Positions 45,533 through 55,720 of a DNA stretch of 64,000 nucleotides are shown piece after piece. The notes below the pieces were generated by a model. It made no database searches, was not told the origin of the DNA, and was given only the letters and a program-made list of their open reading frames with translations. Made by a program: the position numbers and the translations under genes. The stretch is from Acanthochromis polyacanthus (taxonomy: Eukaryota; Chordata; Actinopteri; Pomacentridae), in assembly GCF_021347895.1 (NCBI RefSeq), contig NC_067123.1, positions 1,054,001 through 1,118,000 on the forward strand, read 5' to 3'. How positions within the stretch are numbered: the first letter of the stretch is position 1; each line of letters opens with the position of its first letter.

Positions 45533-47048
45533 ATGGCTGATGGCTGGCAACTGGTGCAGTACGGGAGGAGACGGCGTCGCCCCCCGTACCGCAACCAATA
45601 TCACCAGGACCAGGCTTGGTCCTGGGAAGGACAAAGAGCGGACGGAGGCTTCAGAGGGAGGGCCCGCGCATTTCCTGCCCCCCAACTAGGGAGACAGGCC
45701 CCTTTCCCTCTACCTAACCGGCCTGTGCCTCCCTTTGTTCCTCCGTTCCGTCGTTTTCCTGCATATGAGCGATTTGGAAGACCCCAGACACGTTCATATG
45801 CTTCGGTGCTGAGGCAGGATGATCAGACTAGGGACTGGGTGCCGACAGGACCTATCCAGTTGGACCAGCTGACCCTAAATTAGGTAGACTGGTGCGCAAA
45901 CTGTACAAGGTGATCAAAGTAGTTCACCATTTGCAGAATGTGGCCCAGATCCGGGAAACCAGAGCCCCGCATGATCACCAGGATGGTTGACGTATTGGCC
46001 AACATGATAAAACCCGCGAACCCCAATTCAAAGACAACAGACATGATTGTGCTTAACGCAAAGAATTGGGGACACAATACGTTAATTATCTGCAGGATCA
46101 TTATGAGGCAGAGTTGGAGAGCATGCGGGACGATTTGGCACTACATTTAGACCACGAATGGAAGGCCGCATTTGCGGTGGCCACCAGGTGGGCCTACAGA
46201 AACCTACCTCGTGTCACATTGACTCGATCGAACATGCAGAGGCATGGATAGCGAGTTGTGTGGAGGGTCAAGTGGACAAAAGGTCCCAAAGAAATGACGT
46301 GCCACGTCCACAACCCCAGCAGAGGGGAGTGAGTAGAAGAGGGGCTCCTCTTTCTACAGAGTTCCTCGAGGAGATCGTGGAACTTCCTTTGAACCCTAAC
46401 CCTACGGCCGTAGGAGGACAAAAACAAACAACCTAAACAAACCATGACAAAAAACAAACCACAGGGAGGGAGGTCATTCCTGAGAAGGAACCACCCTTAC
46501 AAGTCATGGGTGCATATCCAAGATGAACAGGGCTCTGTTCACTCAGATGAAGAGGGGGAAGGGGAACACAGCCTGTCCCCTTCAACCCATTCGGTATTCG
46601 CCGAAACCACAGAGAGGGAGTCGGGCAACGAGGGTTCGCCGCTTGCCTGAACTGGAAAGTGTATGGGGAAGGGGAACGCAGTTCGTCCCCCTTCGACCCC
46701 TTTCAAAAAGTAAGTCGGGCAACTAGGTTCTCGACCTTTGCCGGAACTGGAAAGTGAGGGGGAAGGGAGCACAGTTTGTCCCCCCGTAACCCTTTAGGGA
46801 AGATAGTCGGCCGATTATGGCTCGACGCTTGCCGGATCCGGAAAATCATGAATCCTATTTGGAAACAAACACAAGTCCGGTTGTACCACTGAAGTCATCA
46901 AAACGATGGCACAGGTTCATCGGGATTCTGATATCCAACAGGAATCTCCGGGGGATCAGGGGGATATGCTGGGGGATTTCTTCAAGCAGTCTCTCCTCGA
47001 CCCCAAAGATGGACCCCAAAGCAGAAATACAAACCAACGAGACATATG
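45533..47048 (+). pseudogene. PLE ORF1, copy 3 (many indels, but preserves the ancestral central frame)
   Basis: GGGTGCATATCC at 46,508 has one more base than copies 1 and 2, which joins the N-terminal frame to the acidic-repeat frame (SWVHIQDEQGS). Near 46,960-47,048 it reads GDMLGDFFKQSLLDPKD and stops at the TGA of ATGA. Elsewhere single-base indels break the frame. Confidence 0.7.
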
Positions 47049-47565
47049 AGTACAGACCGAAAGATGGTCAATTGGGGACTCAATGTGGTCAAAAAATGGC
47101 TGTTCATTGGGGATTCGAACTTGGCGAGATTGCCCAGCCATACCATTGAGGACTTACAAATTGACAGCTACCCAGGTGCCAACTTAGGCATGCTGAGGCT
47201 ATTATACAAAAGGCATACAGCACTGTGACAGTGGAGAAGTGCTCCTGTCCTTGGTATAAATAGTAGGGCACAGAAGGTCAAAGAAACGGCTGTCAAAACA
47301 ACTACAAGCCGCGATTAGGATGACAAAGAAAAAATTTCCGTACTCCGAAATTTGGATACCCATGATCAATTACTCTTATGCCTTACCAATGCAAGAACAA
47401 TTGGCTCTTCAGAGGCTCAATGCTCACATTTACAAGAACATGCCATACATTGACCTGTTGCATAGGAATCTGTTCAAACCGAAACAGACCAAATTCATTG
47501 GACTTCGGGAACAGCCAGAAGCATGTTCGACCACTGGGTGGCGACCCTAAACTTGCCCCCCCGTA
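47046..47565 (+). pseudogene. SGNH/GDSL-type hydrolase, PLE copy 3 (frameshifted)
   Basis: Begins MSTDRK with the GDSN block intact. One-base losses near 47,185, 47,240 and 47,250 break it. The later blocks remain in other frames. Confidence 0.75.
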
Positions 47566-47619
47566 AGCCCTACTAAGGTGGGGCAAGAGGGGTCAATACC
47601 CCTTGTAGTAGGAAATGTC

Positions 47620-49846
47620 ATGGTATTGACAAAGAATTTTAGACCAAGCCAAATTCAATTGGACATTCTAAATAGGGGTTTGACATTCAGTCCAACATTA
47701 TTTCTTAGAAACAACAAAAATCAGTTACACTTAGACATCCACACTTATCATAGGAGACTAAAATTAGCAACCTTTTTTAGAAATAATAGAAGTGCTAACC
47801 CCATACCATTTGTTCTACCTTCAATTTGGGTGCCTCCAATGGACCAAATTGCCAGAAGAACTTCATTTATTAATAGAAAAAGACAAATTGGAATTTCATA
47901 CACATTACAAACCACGTTCGGAAAACCAAATTTGACACGAGGGGAAATTCATGCACTTTTGGAACTTAAAAACAACAAACACCATAATCATAAAGCCGGC
48001 CGATAAAGCAGTGTGGCAGTGATTATGGGGAGAGACCAATATATCATGGAGGTTCAAAGACAACTTAATGATGCAACATATTATAAAAAATTACAAGAGC
48101 CAATTTACTTAAAAACAATTCCAATAATTCATGAGATCATAGATCGGCTTAAAAAAGAAAAAATTCATCAACAAGAAACAAGTACAGTATTTAAAAGGAG
48201 AAAAACAGCCTACGAGAACGACGATTTTATATCCTCCCCAAAATACACAAGGATCCAAAGACTTGGACCAGTACCATATTTGGTCCCACCAGGAAGACCT
48301 ATTGTCTCAGATTGTGGGAGTGAGACATATGCTACGGCGGAGTATATTGATTATTTTTGAATCCTTTGTCTATAATCCATCCCTCATATGTCAAGGATAC
48401 TTATCATTTTGTTGAGATTATTAAAAATTTGCAGATCCCTGACCCGATTTTGTTCTTACCCATAGATGTGGAGAGTTTGTATACCAACATTGATATCCAG
48501 TCTGGACTTAGAACAGTAAGGAAAGCTTTCCGAGATAATCCGAACCGGACAGACCAGATGAAGAAGTTTTACAGTTGTTGGAAATTAATTTAACTAGAAA
48601 TGATTTTGTTTTTCAATGAAGAATATTATTTGCAGATTAAAGGGACTGCAATGGGGAAGAGATTTGCCCTGCTTATGCTAATATTATTTATGGCAAATTG
48701 GGAAAAAGAAGGCCTTGCAAATGCCTCAAAGAAGCCATTGTATTATTTGAGATTTTTGGACGACATATGGGGGATTTGGACTTATTCAGCAGAAGGAATT
48801 TAAAACATTTTTGACATTTAAATAATTCATGACCCCTCCATTAAATTGAAGTATGTACTACAGGCAGATTCTATTGATTTTTTGGACACAACGGTTTTAA
48901 AGGATCGTCCTTCAATACACACAAACAATTGGACATAAAGTATTTTTTAAACAAACAGATACTCATGCTTTATTATATAAAACAAGTTTTCACCCAAAGC
49001 ATGTTTTTAAAGGGATCGTTAAGTCTCAATTATTGAGATTTTCAAGAATTTGCACACAAGACACAGACTTTGGGAAGCTGTTAAAGTTTTTATTTGGGGT
49101 CTTAAAAAACAGAGGATATTCGCAGGTCGTTTTACGAACATTGCCTAAAAACTTTTAAGGCCAAACAAAACAAACTGAAGAAAAAACTAATCATTCCATT
49201 CATTACTCAATATTCATCAATAAGTAGATTCTTTCATGGAAAATTAAAAACAATTTACAGATTCATCAGAAAACTCCGGGAGTATTAGACAATTTAAGAT
49301 CATCCTCTGCGTTTAGAAAAAATAAAAAATTTGAAGGAACATATTTTAGTCAGAGCTAAATTAAAACCACTTCAGGATGTCACCGATGGAATGCTCAATT
49401 CAACGCATTCAAACAATTGAAATTGTCAAAAACAGAACAGATGGGTCTATAACAGGATCAAACAAAGGATTCTCAGTACAATCATCTAATGTGTTTACAT
49501 TATCAGTTTCGTGCCCTATGTTGGCAAAACAATACCATTGGTGAAACAAAAAATACATTAAGAAAAAGTAATGTTGGCAGCATAATACAAATATAATAAA
49601 AGTAAGAAGGAGACAGACACACCTTTGGTTCCAACATTTATTTAGCATGGCATGCATGCTCTTCAGATCTCCGGACTTCAAAGTCATTCGACCCTGGACG
49701 GATAAGGACAGAAAGAGCCTTGAGAGGAGATGGATATACCTTCTTAACACTAAGGAACCTGTTGGACTTCAATAAAAAGTATAATTAGGGATGTATATAT
49801 ATTTTTTTTGGGTCGTCTTAGCTTAATATTGCGATTTGAAACCTAG
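47620..49846 (+). pseudogene. Penelope-like RT/GIY-YIG, copy 3 (heavily frameshifted)
   Basis: All RT and GIY-YIG motifs can be found but are scattered over the three frames. The density of single-base indels rises toward 49,100-49,650. Confidence 0.85.
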
Positions 49847-50558
49847 CCCTGGCCCTAATCTTAACCCTAACCTTAACTTCACTCTTACCCCTGGCCTAAA
49901 CGCTAACCCCAGTCTGGGTACTGATCCTAACCTTAACCCCACCCTTGGGCCCTAAACCTAACCCCAGTCCTGGCCTTTACCCTAACTTAACCTCACCCTT
50001 TCCTTGGCCCTAACCCTAACCCCACCCCTGGCCCTAATCCTAACCTAATGCTGACTGTTGCATTTGGCCTAAACCTAAATTTTACTTCTAACAAAATTTG
50101 GATCTTACCCTAAACCTAATTTGGCCCTAAATTTACTTTTACATTGATAATTTAAACCCCAATCTACTCAAAATCTAAATTTAAAATTAATTTTATACCC
50201 AATTTCTAAGTCCCATTTCAATTCATGACTTTAACCCTACTTAAATATTTAATCTCATTGATTTTTCTTATTTTCATATGGTGTATCCTTAATTATAGGC
50301 TTTTTATTTCAATTTCATTGATTTTGTAGTTTAAAATAAGTTAAAATAGGTTAAAATACGTTAAAATACATTAAAATGGGTTAAAATACATTAAAATGGG
50401 TTGAAATACATTAAAATACATTAAAATGGGTTAAAATACATTGAAATACATTAAAATGGCTTTGGGGGAATTTATAATGGTTAAATAGACGACTAGGGTA
50501 AATTCATTCGGTTAAAAACGTTTTTTAAAATTAAATAGATAAATTAAGTCCACAGGGG

Positions 50559-50566
50559 TATAAATA
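50559..50566 (+). promoter_or_regulatory. TATA box, PLE copy 4
   Basis: TATAAATA, identical context to copy 1. Confidence 0.55.
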
Positions 50567-50657
50567 CAAGCACCACACATGCAGAGCTCATTTCTGCTCC
50601 GGTCTTCGAACGAGCAACATCTCTGAGAGGTATTGGAAGCTGCTGCCTTAGTTTTTT

Positions 50658-50715
50658 GTGTGCCTTGGCCTGAAGAAGACCCGTTCAAGGGTCGAAACGT
50701 CGCCCATAGGCACAC
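50658..50715 (+). ncRNA. hammerhead-type ribozyme, PLE copy 4
   Basis: Same stems and core as copy 1; cleavage at 50,701. Confidence 0.85.
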
Positions 50716-50847
50716 ATTAATTTTCTTTGACAGTTTTTTTTGAAATAAATATAATAAATACATAAATATTTTTTTGAATACATATCTTTATAGTTTTTAA
50801 AAATAAATCAACATAAATAATTAAAAATAGACATTTCATTTGCCACC

Positions 50848-51033
50848 ATGGCTGATGGCTGGCAACTGGTGCAGTACGGGAGGAGACGGCGTCGCCCCCC
50901 GTACCGCAACCAATATCACCAGGACCAGGCTTGGTCCTGGGAAGGACAAAGAGCGGACGGAGGCTTCAGAGGAGGGCCCGCGCATTTCCTGCCCCCCAAC
51001 TAGGGAGACAGGCCCCTTTCCCTCTACCTAACC
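50848..51033 (+). pseudogene. PLE ORF1 N-terminal fragment, copy 4
   Basis: GCCACCATGG start and GWQLVQYGRRRRR are kept. One G is lost near 50,972, and the coding sequence stops at the telomere-like junction. Confidence 0.7.
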
Positions 51034-51039
51034 CTAACC
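51026..51039 (+). repeat. telomere-like junction PLE copy 4 / family C
   Basis: CCTAACC of ORF1 is extended by CTAACCC, then family C starts mid-unit at AATAGAGGCC. Confidence 0.75.
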
Positions 51040-51537
51040 CAATAGAGGCCTTTCTGACCTTAATCTGGCCTACTAACCCCAACTATGGGACCCTCAGTCT
51101 AAATACATGACCCCATTTGGCCCTAACCTTAAGGTCCCTAACCCCAATTTGGACAACCCTCCCAGAATCTAATCCCTAACCTTAAGGCCCAGCCCTAAGG
51201 CCTATCCCTGACCCTAAGACCCCCTTCCTAAACCTAAGTAAGACCCCCCATGATAACTAAAACTAAACCAGAAGTTAAATAAACCCAAGAGATGCCCCCC
51301 GAAAAGCTAAAACTCAATTAGAAGCTTTAAATTAAAACAAACAAGAACAGGAGCTCTAAACCTAAATTAAGTTAAAATATAACTAAAGGAATACAAATAG
51401 AAGCCAACTTTGGCACTGCTCATTTTATGTTTTTCTTTTGACCGGGGTGGATGGGAAGCCCTCTCCTGGTGAGAGCGCCACATGGGGCAAGCCACCTCCA
51501 TAGGGAGGTCGCAGTATGGGGAGCCGCAAGTCCGACA

Positions 51538-51593
51538 GTGTGCTAGGCCTGAAGAAGACCCAAATCGAGGTCGAAACGTCGCCGGTTGCACAC
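51538..51593 (+). ncRNA. hammerhead-type ribozyme, family C unit 1
   Basis: Stems as in family B; core CTGAAGA instead of CTGAGGA (position 7 is the variable base of the core). Cleavage at 51,580. Confidence 0.8.
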
Positions 51594-52685
51594 TTTAAAC
51601 TCAGTGGAGAAGGGTAGACCCAAATAGGAGTCCCCAATAGAAGAAGGGTAGACCAAATAGGAGTCCCCAGTAGAAGAGAGGGTAGACCAAATAGGAGTCC
51701 CCAGTTGAAGAGAGGGTAGACCCAAATAGGAGTCCCCACAAGAATAGTAATAGAAGACAAAGCGGCATACAGGGATGGGTTGGTTTATACTTTTAAGTTT
51801 TTATTAAATATATAGCAAAGGCGAACCCAGCATAAAAACCCAAGTAAGGGATTAAAATAGCTACAATGGGGCCTAAAACAGGTTAAAACACATTTAAGGA
51901 TCTACAAGCAGTTAAAAGGTTAAGAAACACAGTCTAAAAAGCTAAATACAGTTTAAAAAGCTAAGTACAGTTTGGAAAGGGTAGACCCAAATAGGAGTCC
52001 CCAAGAGAAGAAGAGTGAAAAGCTAAATATAGTTTAATAAAAAGCTAAATACAGCTGGAAAACACAGTTAAAAAGCTAAATACAGCTCATACCTACCTGC
52101 ACTTACCTGGATCCGGAACCTGTGGGAAGACCTGTGGAGAGAAAAAACAAAATCAACAATTGGAAAAGCAAAGTAATGCATATATAAAGTAAATACTTAC
52201 CTGTAAAAGTCCCTGGCGGTGGTCCTCAACAGAGGATGGACAGTGCATTCCCGGTTCCCTTCTTAGTGAAGGGGGCTGACCTTTTCCCTCCACCTAACCC
52301 GCCCGTGCCTCCTCGACCGGGGTCCATCGCTGGGACCCCGAGCCCCAATAGAGGCCTTTCTGACCTTAATCTGGCCTACTAACCCCAACTATGGGACCCT
52401 CAGTCTAAATACATGACCCCATTTGGCCCTAACCTTAAGGTCCCTAACCCCAATTTGGACAACCCTCCCAGAATCTAATCCCTAACCTTAAGGCCCAGCC
52501 CTAAGGCCTATCCCTGACCCTAAGACCCCCTTCCTAAACCTAAGTAAGACCCCCCATGATAACTAAAACTAAACCAGAAGTTAAATAAACCCAAGAGATG
52601 CCCCCGAAAAGCTAAAACTCAATTAGAAGCTTTAAATTAAAACAAACAAGAACAGGAGCTCTAAACCTAAATAAACTTAAAGGAA

Positions 52686-52693
52686 TATAAATA
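52686..52693 (+). promoter_or_regulatory. TATA box, family C unit 2
   Basis: TATAAATA followed by GAAGCCAACTCTGGCAC, as in family A. Confidence 0.45.
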
Positions 52694-52832
52694 GAAGCCA
52701 ACTCTGGCACAGCTCATTTTATGTTTTTCTTTTGATCGGGGTGGATGGGAAGCCCTCTCCTTAGGGAGAGCGCCACATGGGGCAAGCCACCTCCATAGGG
52801 AGGTCGCAGTATGGGGAGCCGTCAGTCAGACA

Positions 52833-52888
52833 GTGTGCTAGGCCTGAGGAAGACCCAAATCGAGGTCGAAACGTCGCCGGTTGCACAC
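52833..52888 (+). ncRNA. hammerhead-type ribozyme, family C unit 2
   Basis: Stems and core as family B. Cleavage at 52,875. Confidence 0.8.
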
Positions 52889-53456
52889 TTTAAACTCAGC
52901 AGAGAAGGGTAGACCAAATAGGAGTCCCCAATAGAAGAAAGGGTAGACCAAATAGGAGTCCCCAGTAGAAGAGAGGGTAGACCCAAATAGGAGTCCCCAG
53001 TAGAATAAAGGGTAGACCCAAATAGGTGTCCCCAGAACAATAGAAAGACAAAGACGGCACACAGGGATGGGTTGGTTTATACTTTTAAGTTTTTATTACA
53101 TATATAACAAAGGCGAAACCAGCATACAAACCCAAGTAAGGGATGCAAAATAGCTACAATTGGGCCTACAAACAGGTAAAGAAGCTAAACAGAGTTAAAA
53201 AGACAAATATGTTTAAAAAGGAAACTAAATACAGTATCAATGACAAATAGAGTTCATACTTACCTGTACTTACCTGGATCCTGGACCTGTGGGAAAACCT
53301 GTGGAGAGAAAGAACAAAATTAACAATTGGAAAAGCAAAGTCATGCACCTACAAAATAAATACGTACCTGTAAAAGTCCCTGGCGGTGGTCCTCAACAGA
53401 GGATGGACAGTGCATTCCCGGTCCCCTTCTCAGAAGGGGCTGATCTTTTCCCCACA

Positions 53457-53516
53457 CCTAACCCTGACCCTGACCCTGACCCTGACCCCCTAACCCTAAC
53501 CCTAACCCTGACCCTC
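53457..53516 (+). repeat. telomere-like tract (CCCTGA and CCCTAA repeats) between families C and D
   Basis: Four CCCTGA-type units, then CCCTAA units. The left edge is the family C ACCTAACC; the right edge is family D at CTCTCAGTTTGC. Confidence 0.85.
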
Positions 53517-54090
53517 TCTCAGTTTGCAGCAGTTTTCAGTGTGCCCACTGCTGAAGAAGGCCCAGGTGGGCCGAAACGTTGCTTGGTGGGCACCTTTTGC
53601 GTTTTCTTTGTTTTTCTTTGGGGGGGGATTTTGTTGTTTGATTGGAGTTAATTTAAATTCATATTTTATTTTAAAATAAATATTTTTTTTCCCTTCCTTA
53701 TTTTTGGGAAGGTGTTTTTTGTTATTCTTTCATTCTTAAAAAAAGTAAATCACTTCCTAATTTTATAGGAAGCCTCCCTTAGTTGTTTGTTTTTTGTTTT
53801 TTACGTTTATAGGGATTTACTCTCATTGTTAGGGGAAGCCTCCTTATTTGTTTGGATTTTTTAGTGCTCCGCATGGACGGAGAGTGGGACTGAGGTCCAC
53901 TATGGACGGAGGCGTAGGTCGGCCCGTCCAAACAGGAGGACCGTGTAGGCGGGGTACCCTTGGGTGGATGGACCGTGCACCTCCCACCCTTTCCAACCGG
54001 AGGGGGTGGGTTCTAATCCTTTTCCTAACCTTAACCCCAAGGGCTGGTTCCCTAACCCTAACCCCGCCCCCTAACCCTAAGCCCACCCCC
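53517..54090 (+). repeat. family D ribozyme unit, diverged
   Basis: A single unit with a ribozyme and a T-rich spacer containing repeated CCTTCC...GGAAGG words. An ORF1-like region (53,870-54,025) has many stops. It breaks at TTTTCCTAACC into a CCCTAACCC-rich tract (54,024-54,090). Confidence 0.7.
53541..53593 (+). ncRNA. hammerhead-type ribozyme, family D (probably decayed)
   Basis: Stem I GTGCCCAC/GTGGGCAC and stem II GGCCC/GGGCC both differ in sequence from other families yet pair. The base before the core does not pair with the base after the cleavage site, as if one C were lost. Confidence 0.6.
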
Positions 54091-54965
54091 ATCCCTCTTT
54101 AAAAACTAAGTAAGTGTTAAAAACCAAGTAGAGTATTTGAAAACTAAGTAAAAGTGTTTAAAAACCAAGTATGGGTGTTAAAAACTAAGTAAGTGTATTT
54201 AAAACCTAAGTGTGGGATGTAACAAACTAAATATAGTTGATGGAAACGCCTAGTGAGGCTCATTTTGCTTTGGGACTTCGGGGTGGCAACATCTCCGGGA
54301 CCTTGCTCCGGGGATTTTTGTATGGGGATAGTGTGCAGGGCCTGAGGAAGACCCGAATGGAGGTCGAAACGTAGCCCCTATGCACACTATAAAAAACAAG
54401 TCGACTACTGGGGGGGGAGGGTTTATTGAAGTCCATGTAAATTTGTACATAGTTCGTTGGTAGCTGTAAAAAAAATCCTAAGAAGAGGCATTAAAAACAA
54501 GCTAAAAAATCCAATTCATATGCTAAGTAAAGCTTATAATTCATAGGCTAAAAAACAGTCATACTTACCTCATGTACTTACCTGGACCACGGGAAACCTG
54601 TAAAAAAGAGAAAAGCATTTTAATTACTTACCAGATTAAAGGGTAGACCCAAGAAGCGTGTCCCCTATTGATAGGTAGACCCAAGAGGCGTGTCACCTGA
54701 AGAGAATAAGCCAAGTCGGTTATTTGTGATGCCAAGTTGAGCACAACTACTAAGCCAAGTCGGTTATTAATGAAGCTAAATTGAGCATAATTAGTTACAA
54801 TGCTTTTCTAAAATAAGCCAGGGCCAGTGGGTCTTGTGAGCCCATTTGGTGGTGGCCTGGGTCCCTGGTGGTGGATCTCAAGCTGAGGATGGACAGTGCA
54901 TCAAGGTTCCCTCTTGGAGGGGGCCTAATATCTTAAACCTAACCCACCCTAACCCTAACCTAACC
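54091..54965 (+). repeat. family E ribozyme unit, diverged
   Basis: AAAACTAAGTA-type short repeats, leader with GGCTCATTTTG, ribozyme, two bulged-hairpin motifs (54,640-54,700), splice-like words at 54,562-54,631, and a remnant GAGGATGGACAGTGCA segment. It ends at AAACCTAACCC followed by telomere-like repeats (54,938-54,965). Confidence 0.75.
54328..54390 (+). ncRNA. hammerhead-type ribozyme, family E
   Basis: Stem I is the longest here: ATAGTGTGCA/TGCACACTAT plus GGC/GCC. Core CTGAGGA, stem II GACC/GGTC with loop CGAATGGA, cleavage site GTA instead of GTC. Confidence 0.8.
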
Positions 54966-55210
54966 GCTTAAAAACCAGCTAAAAACCATTTAAAAACATT
55001 GTAATACTTAAAAACACATTATACACATTAAATAAGTTAAGTTTACTTATAATTTATGTTTAAAACCTTTATAATATAATTTAAATCATTTGGGAGTGAA
55101 ATGACTTGAAAACTAAAATAATTTCAAAGTAAAGAGAACACTGCATCAGGCTCATTCACTCCAGACCTTCGGAGAGTGAGCACACACAACAGCTTCTCTC
55201 CTGTTTTTCT

Positions 55211-55265
55211 GTGCCCATAGCCTGAGGAAGGCCCAGAGGGCGCGAAACGTTGCATTGGTGGGCAC
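55211..55265 (+). ncRNA. hammerhead-type ribozyme, family F
   Basis: Stem I GTGCCCA/TGGGCAC plus GC/GC, core CTGAGGA, stem II GCCC/GGGC imperfect at its base, GAAAC, cleavage site GTT. Confidence 0.7.
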
Positions 55266-55520
55266 TTTTTTGTTTCTATTGTTTTTTTCATTGAGTTTAA
55301 TTTAAATTTATACTTTATTTGAATAACAATTGTTTTAGTTTATTTTAATTCCCTTCCTTCTTTTTTGGGAAGGCGTCTTTAGTTATTTTATTCCCTTCCC
55401 TTGTTTTGGAAGGCGTTTTTAGTTTGATTCTTTATTTTATAGGAAATTACTTCCTAATTTAAGAGGAAGCCTCCTTTAGTTGTTTGTTTTAATTTTTTGA
55501 TAAAGCCATCGTCCACAAAT

Positions 55521-55706
55521 ATGGACTTTGGATGGCAGGAGGTGCGCTACGGACGCAGAAAGCAGCGCTTCCGTCAGCAGCAACAATTGCTGGGGGGCTG
55601 GGATCGTGGGGAGTTCCGGGGGATGGCCAGTGCACCCACCGTCTCCTTCAACAGAAGGAGAGGGACTCTTTCCCTCGACCTAACCCTAACCCTATCCAAC
55701 CCCTGA
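55521..55706 (+). pseudogene. ORF1 N-terminal fragment, family F
   Basis: It begins MDFGWQEVRYGRRKQR, clearly related to MADGWQLVQYGRRRRR of the autonomous PLE. It keeps a Gly/Arg-rich continuation to the position where CCTAACC repeats take over (55,679-55,695). This shows that family F derives from a PLE with a homologous ORF1, truncated at the same place as copy 4. Confidence 0.75.
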
Positions 55707-55720
55707 CCTGTGACCCTAAC

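Larger units (their letters stand above)
44672..49986 (+). mobile_element. Penelope-like element, tandem copy 3 (indel-rich)
   Basis: Matches copy 1 cleanly to about 45,830, then carries dozens of single-base insertions and deletions with few substitutions up to about 50,070. The sequence is clean again in copy 4. Confidence 0.9.
49987..51033 (+). mobile_element. Penelope-like element, copy 4, truncated in ORF1
   Basis: Contains the 5' zone, TATA box, ribozyme and the first 185 bases of ORF1. It ends at CTACCTAACC, where the full copies continue CTACCTAACCGG. The sequence then becomes CTAACCC and family C. Confidence 0.9.
51040..53456 (+). repeat. family C ribozyme monomers (two units)
   Basis: Close relatives of family B, clearly diverged. 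The period is 1,295 bp between ribozymes. Bulged-hairpin motifs are more numerous after each ribozyme (four each). The minus-strand splice-like pair is kept at 52,110-52,200; in the second unit the donor is altered (ACGTACCTG). The array ends at CACACCTAACCC. Confidence 0.85.
54966..55720 (+). repeat. family F ribozyme unit, the rightmost and most diverged
   Basis: Contains an AT-rich zone, GGCTCATTCACTCC leader, ribozyme, T-rich spacer with GGAAGG words, and an open ORF1 start. It ends at CGACCTAACCCTAACCC. To its right no more units are seen, so this is the inner edge of the locus. Confidence 0.75.

Noticed and set aside
53289..53651. 120-codon ORF across the C/D junction
   Set aside because: It reads through the telomere-like tract (DPDPDPDPLTLTLT) and the family D ribozyme; it is an accidental open frame.
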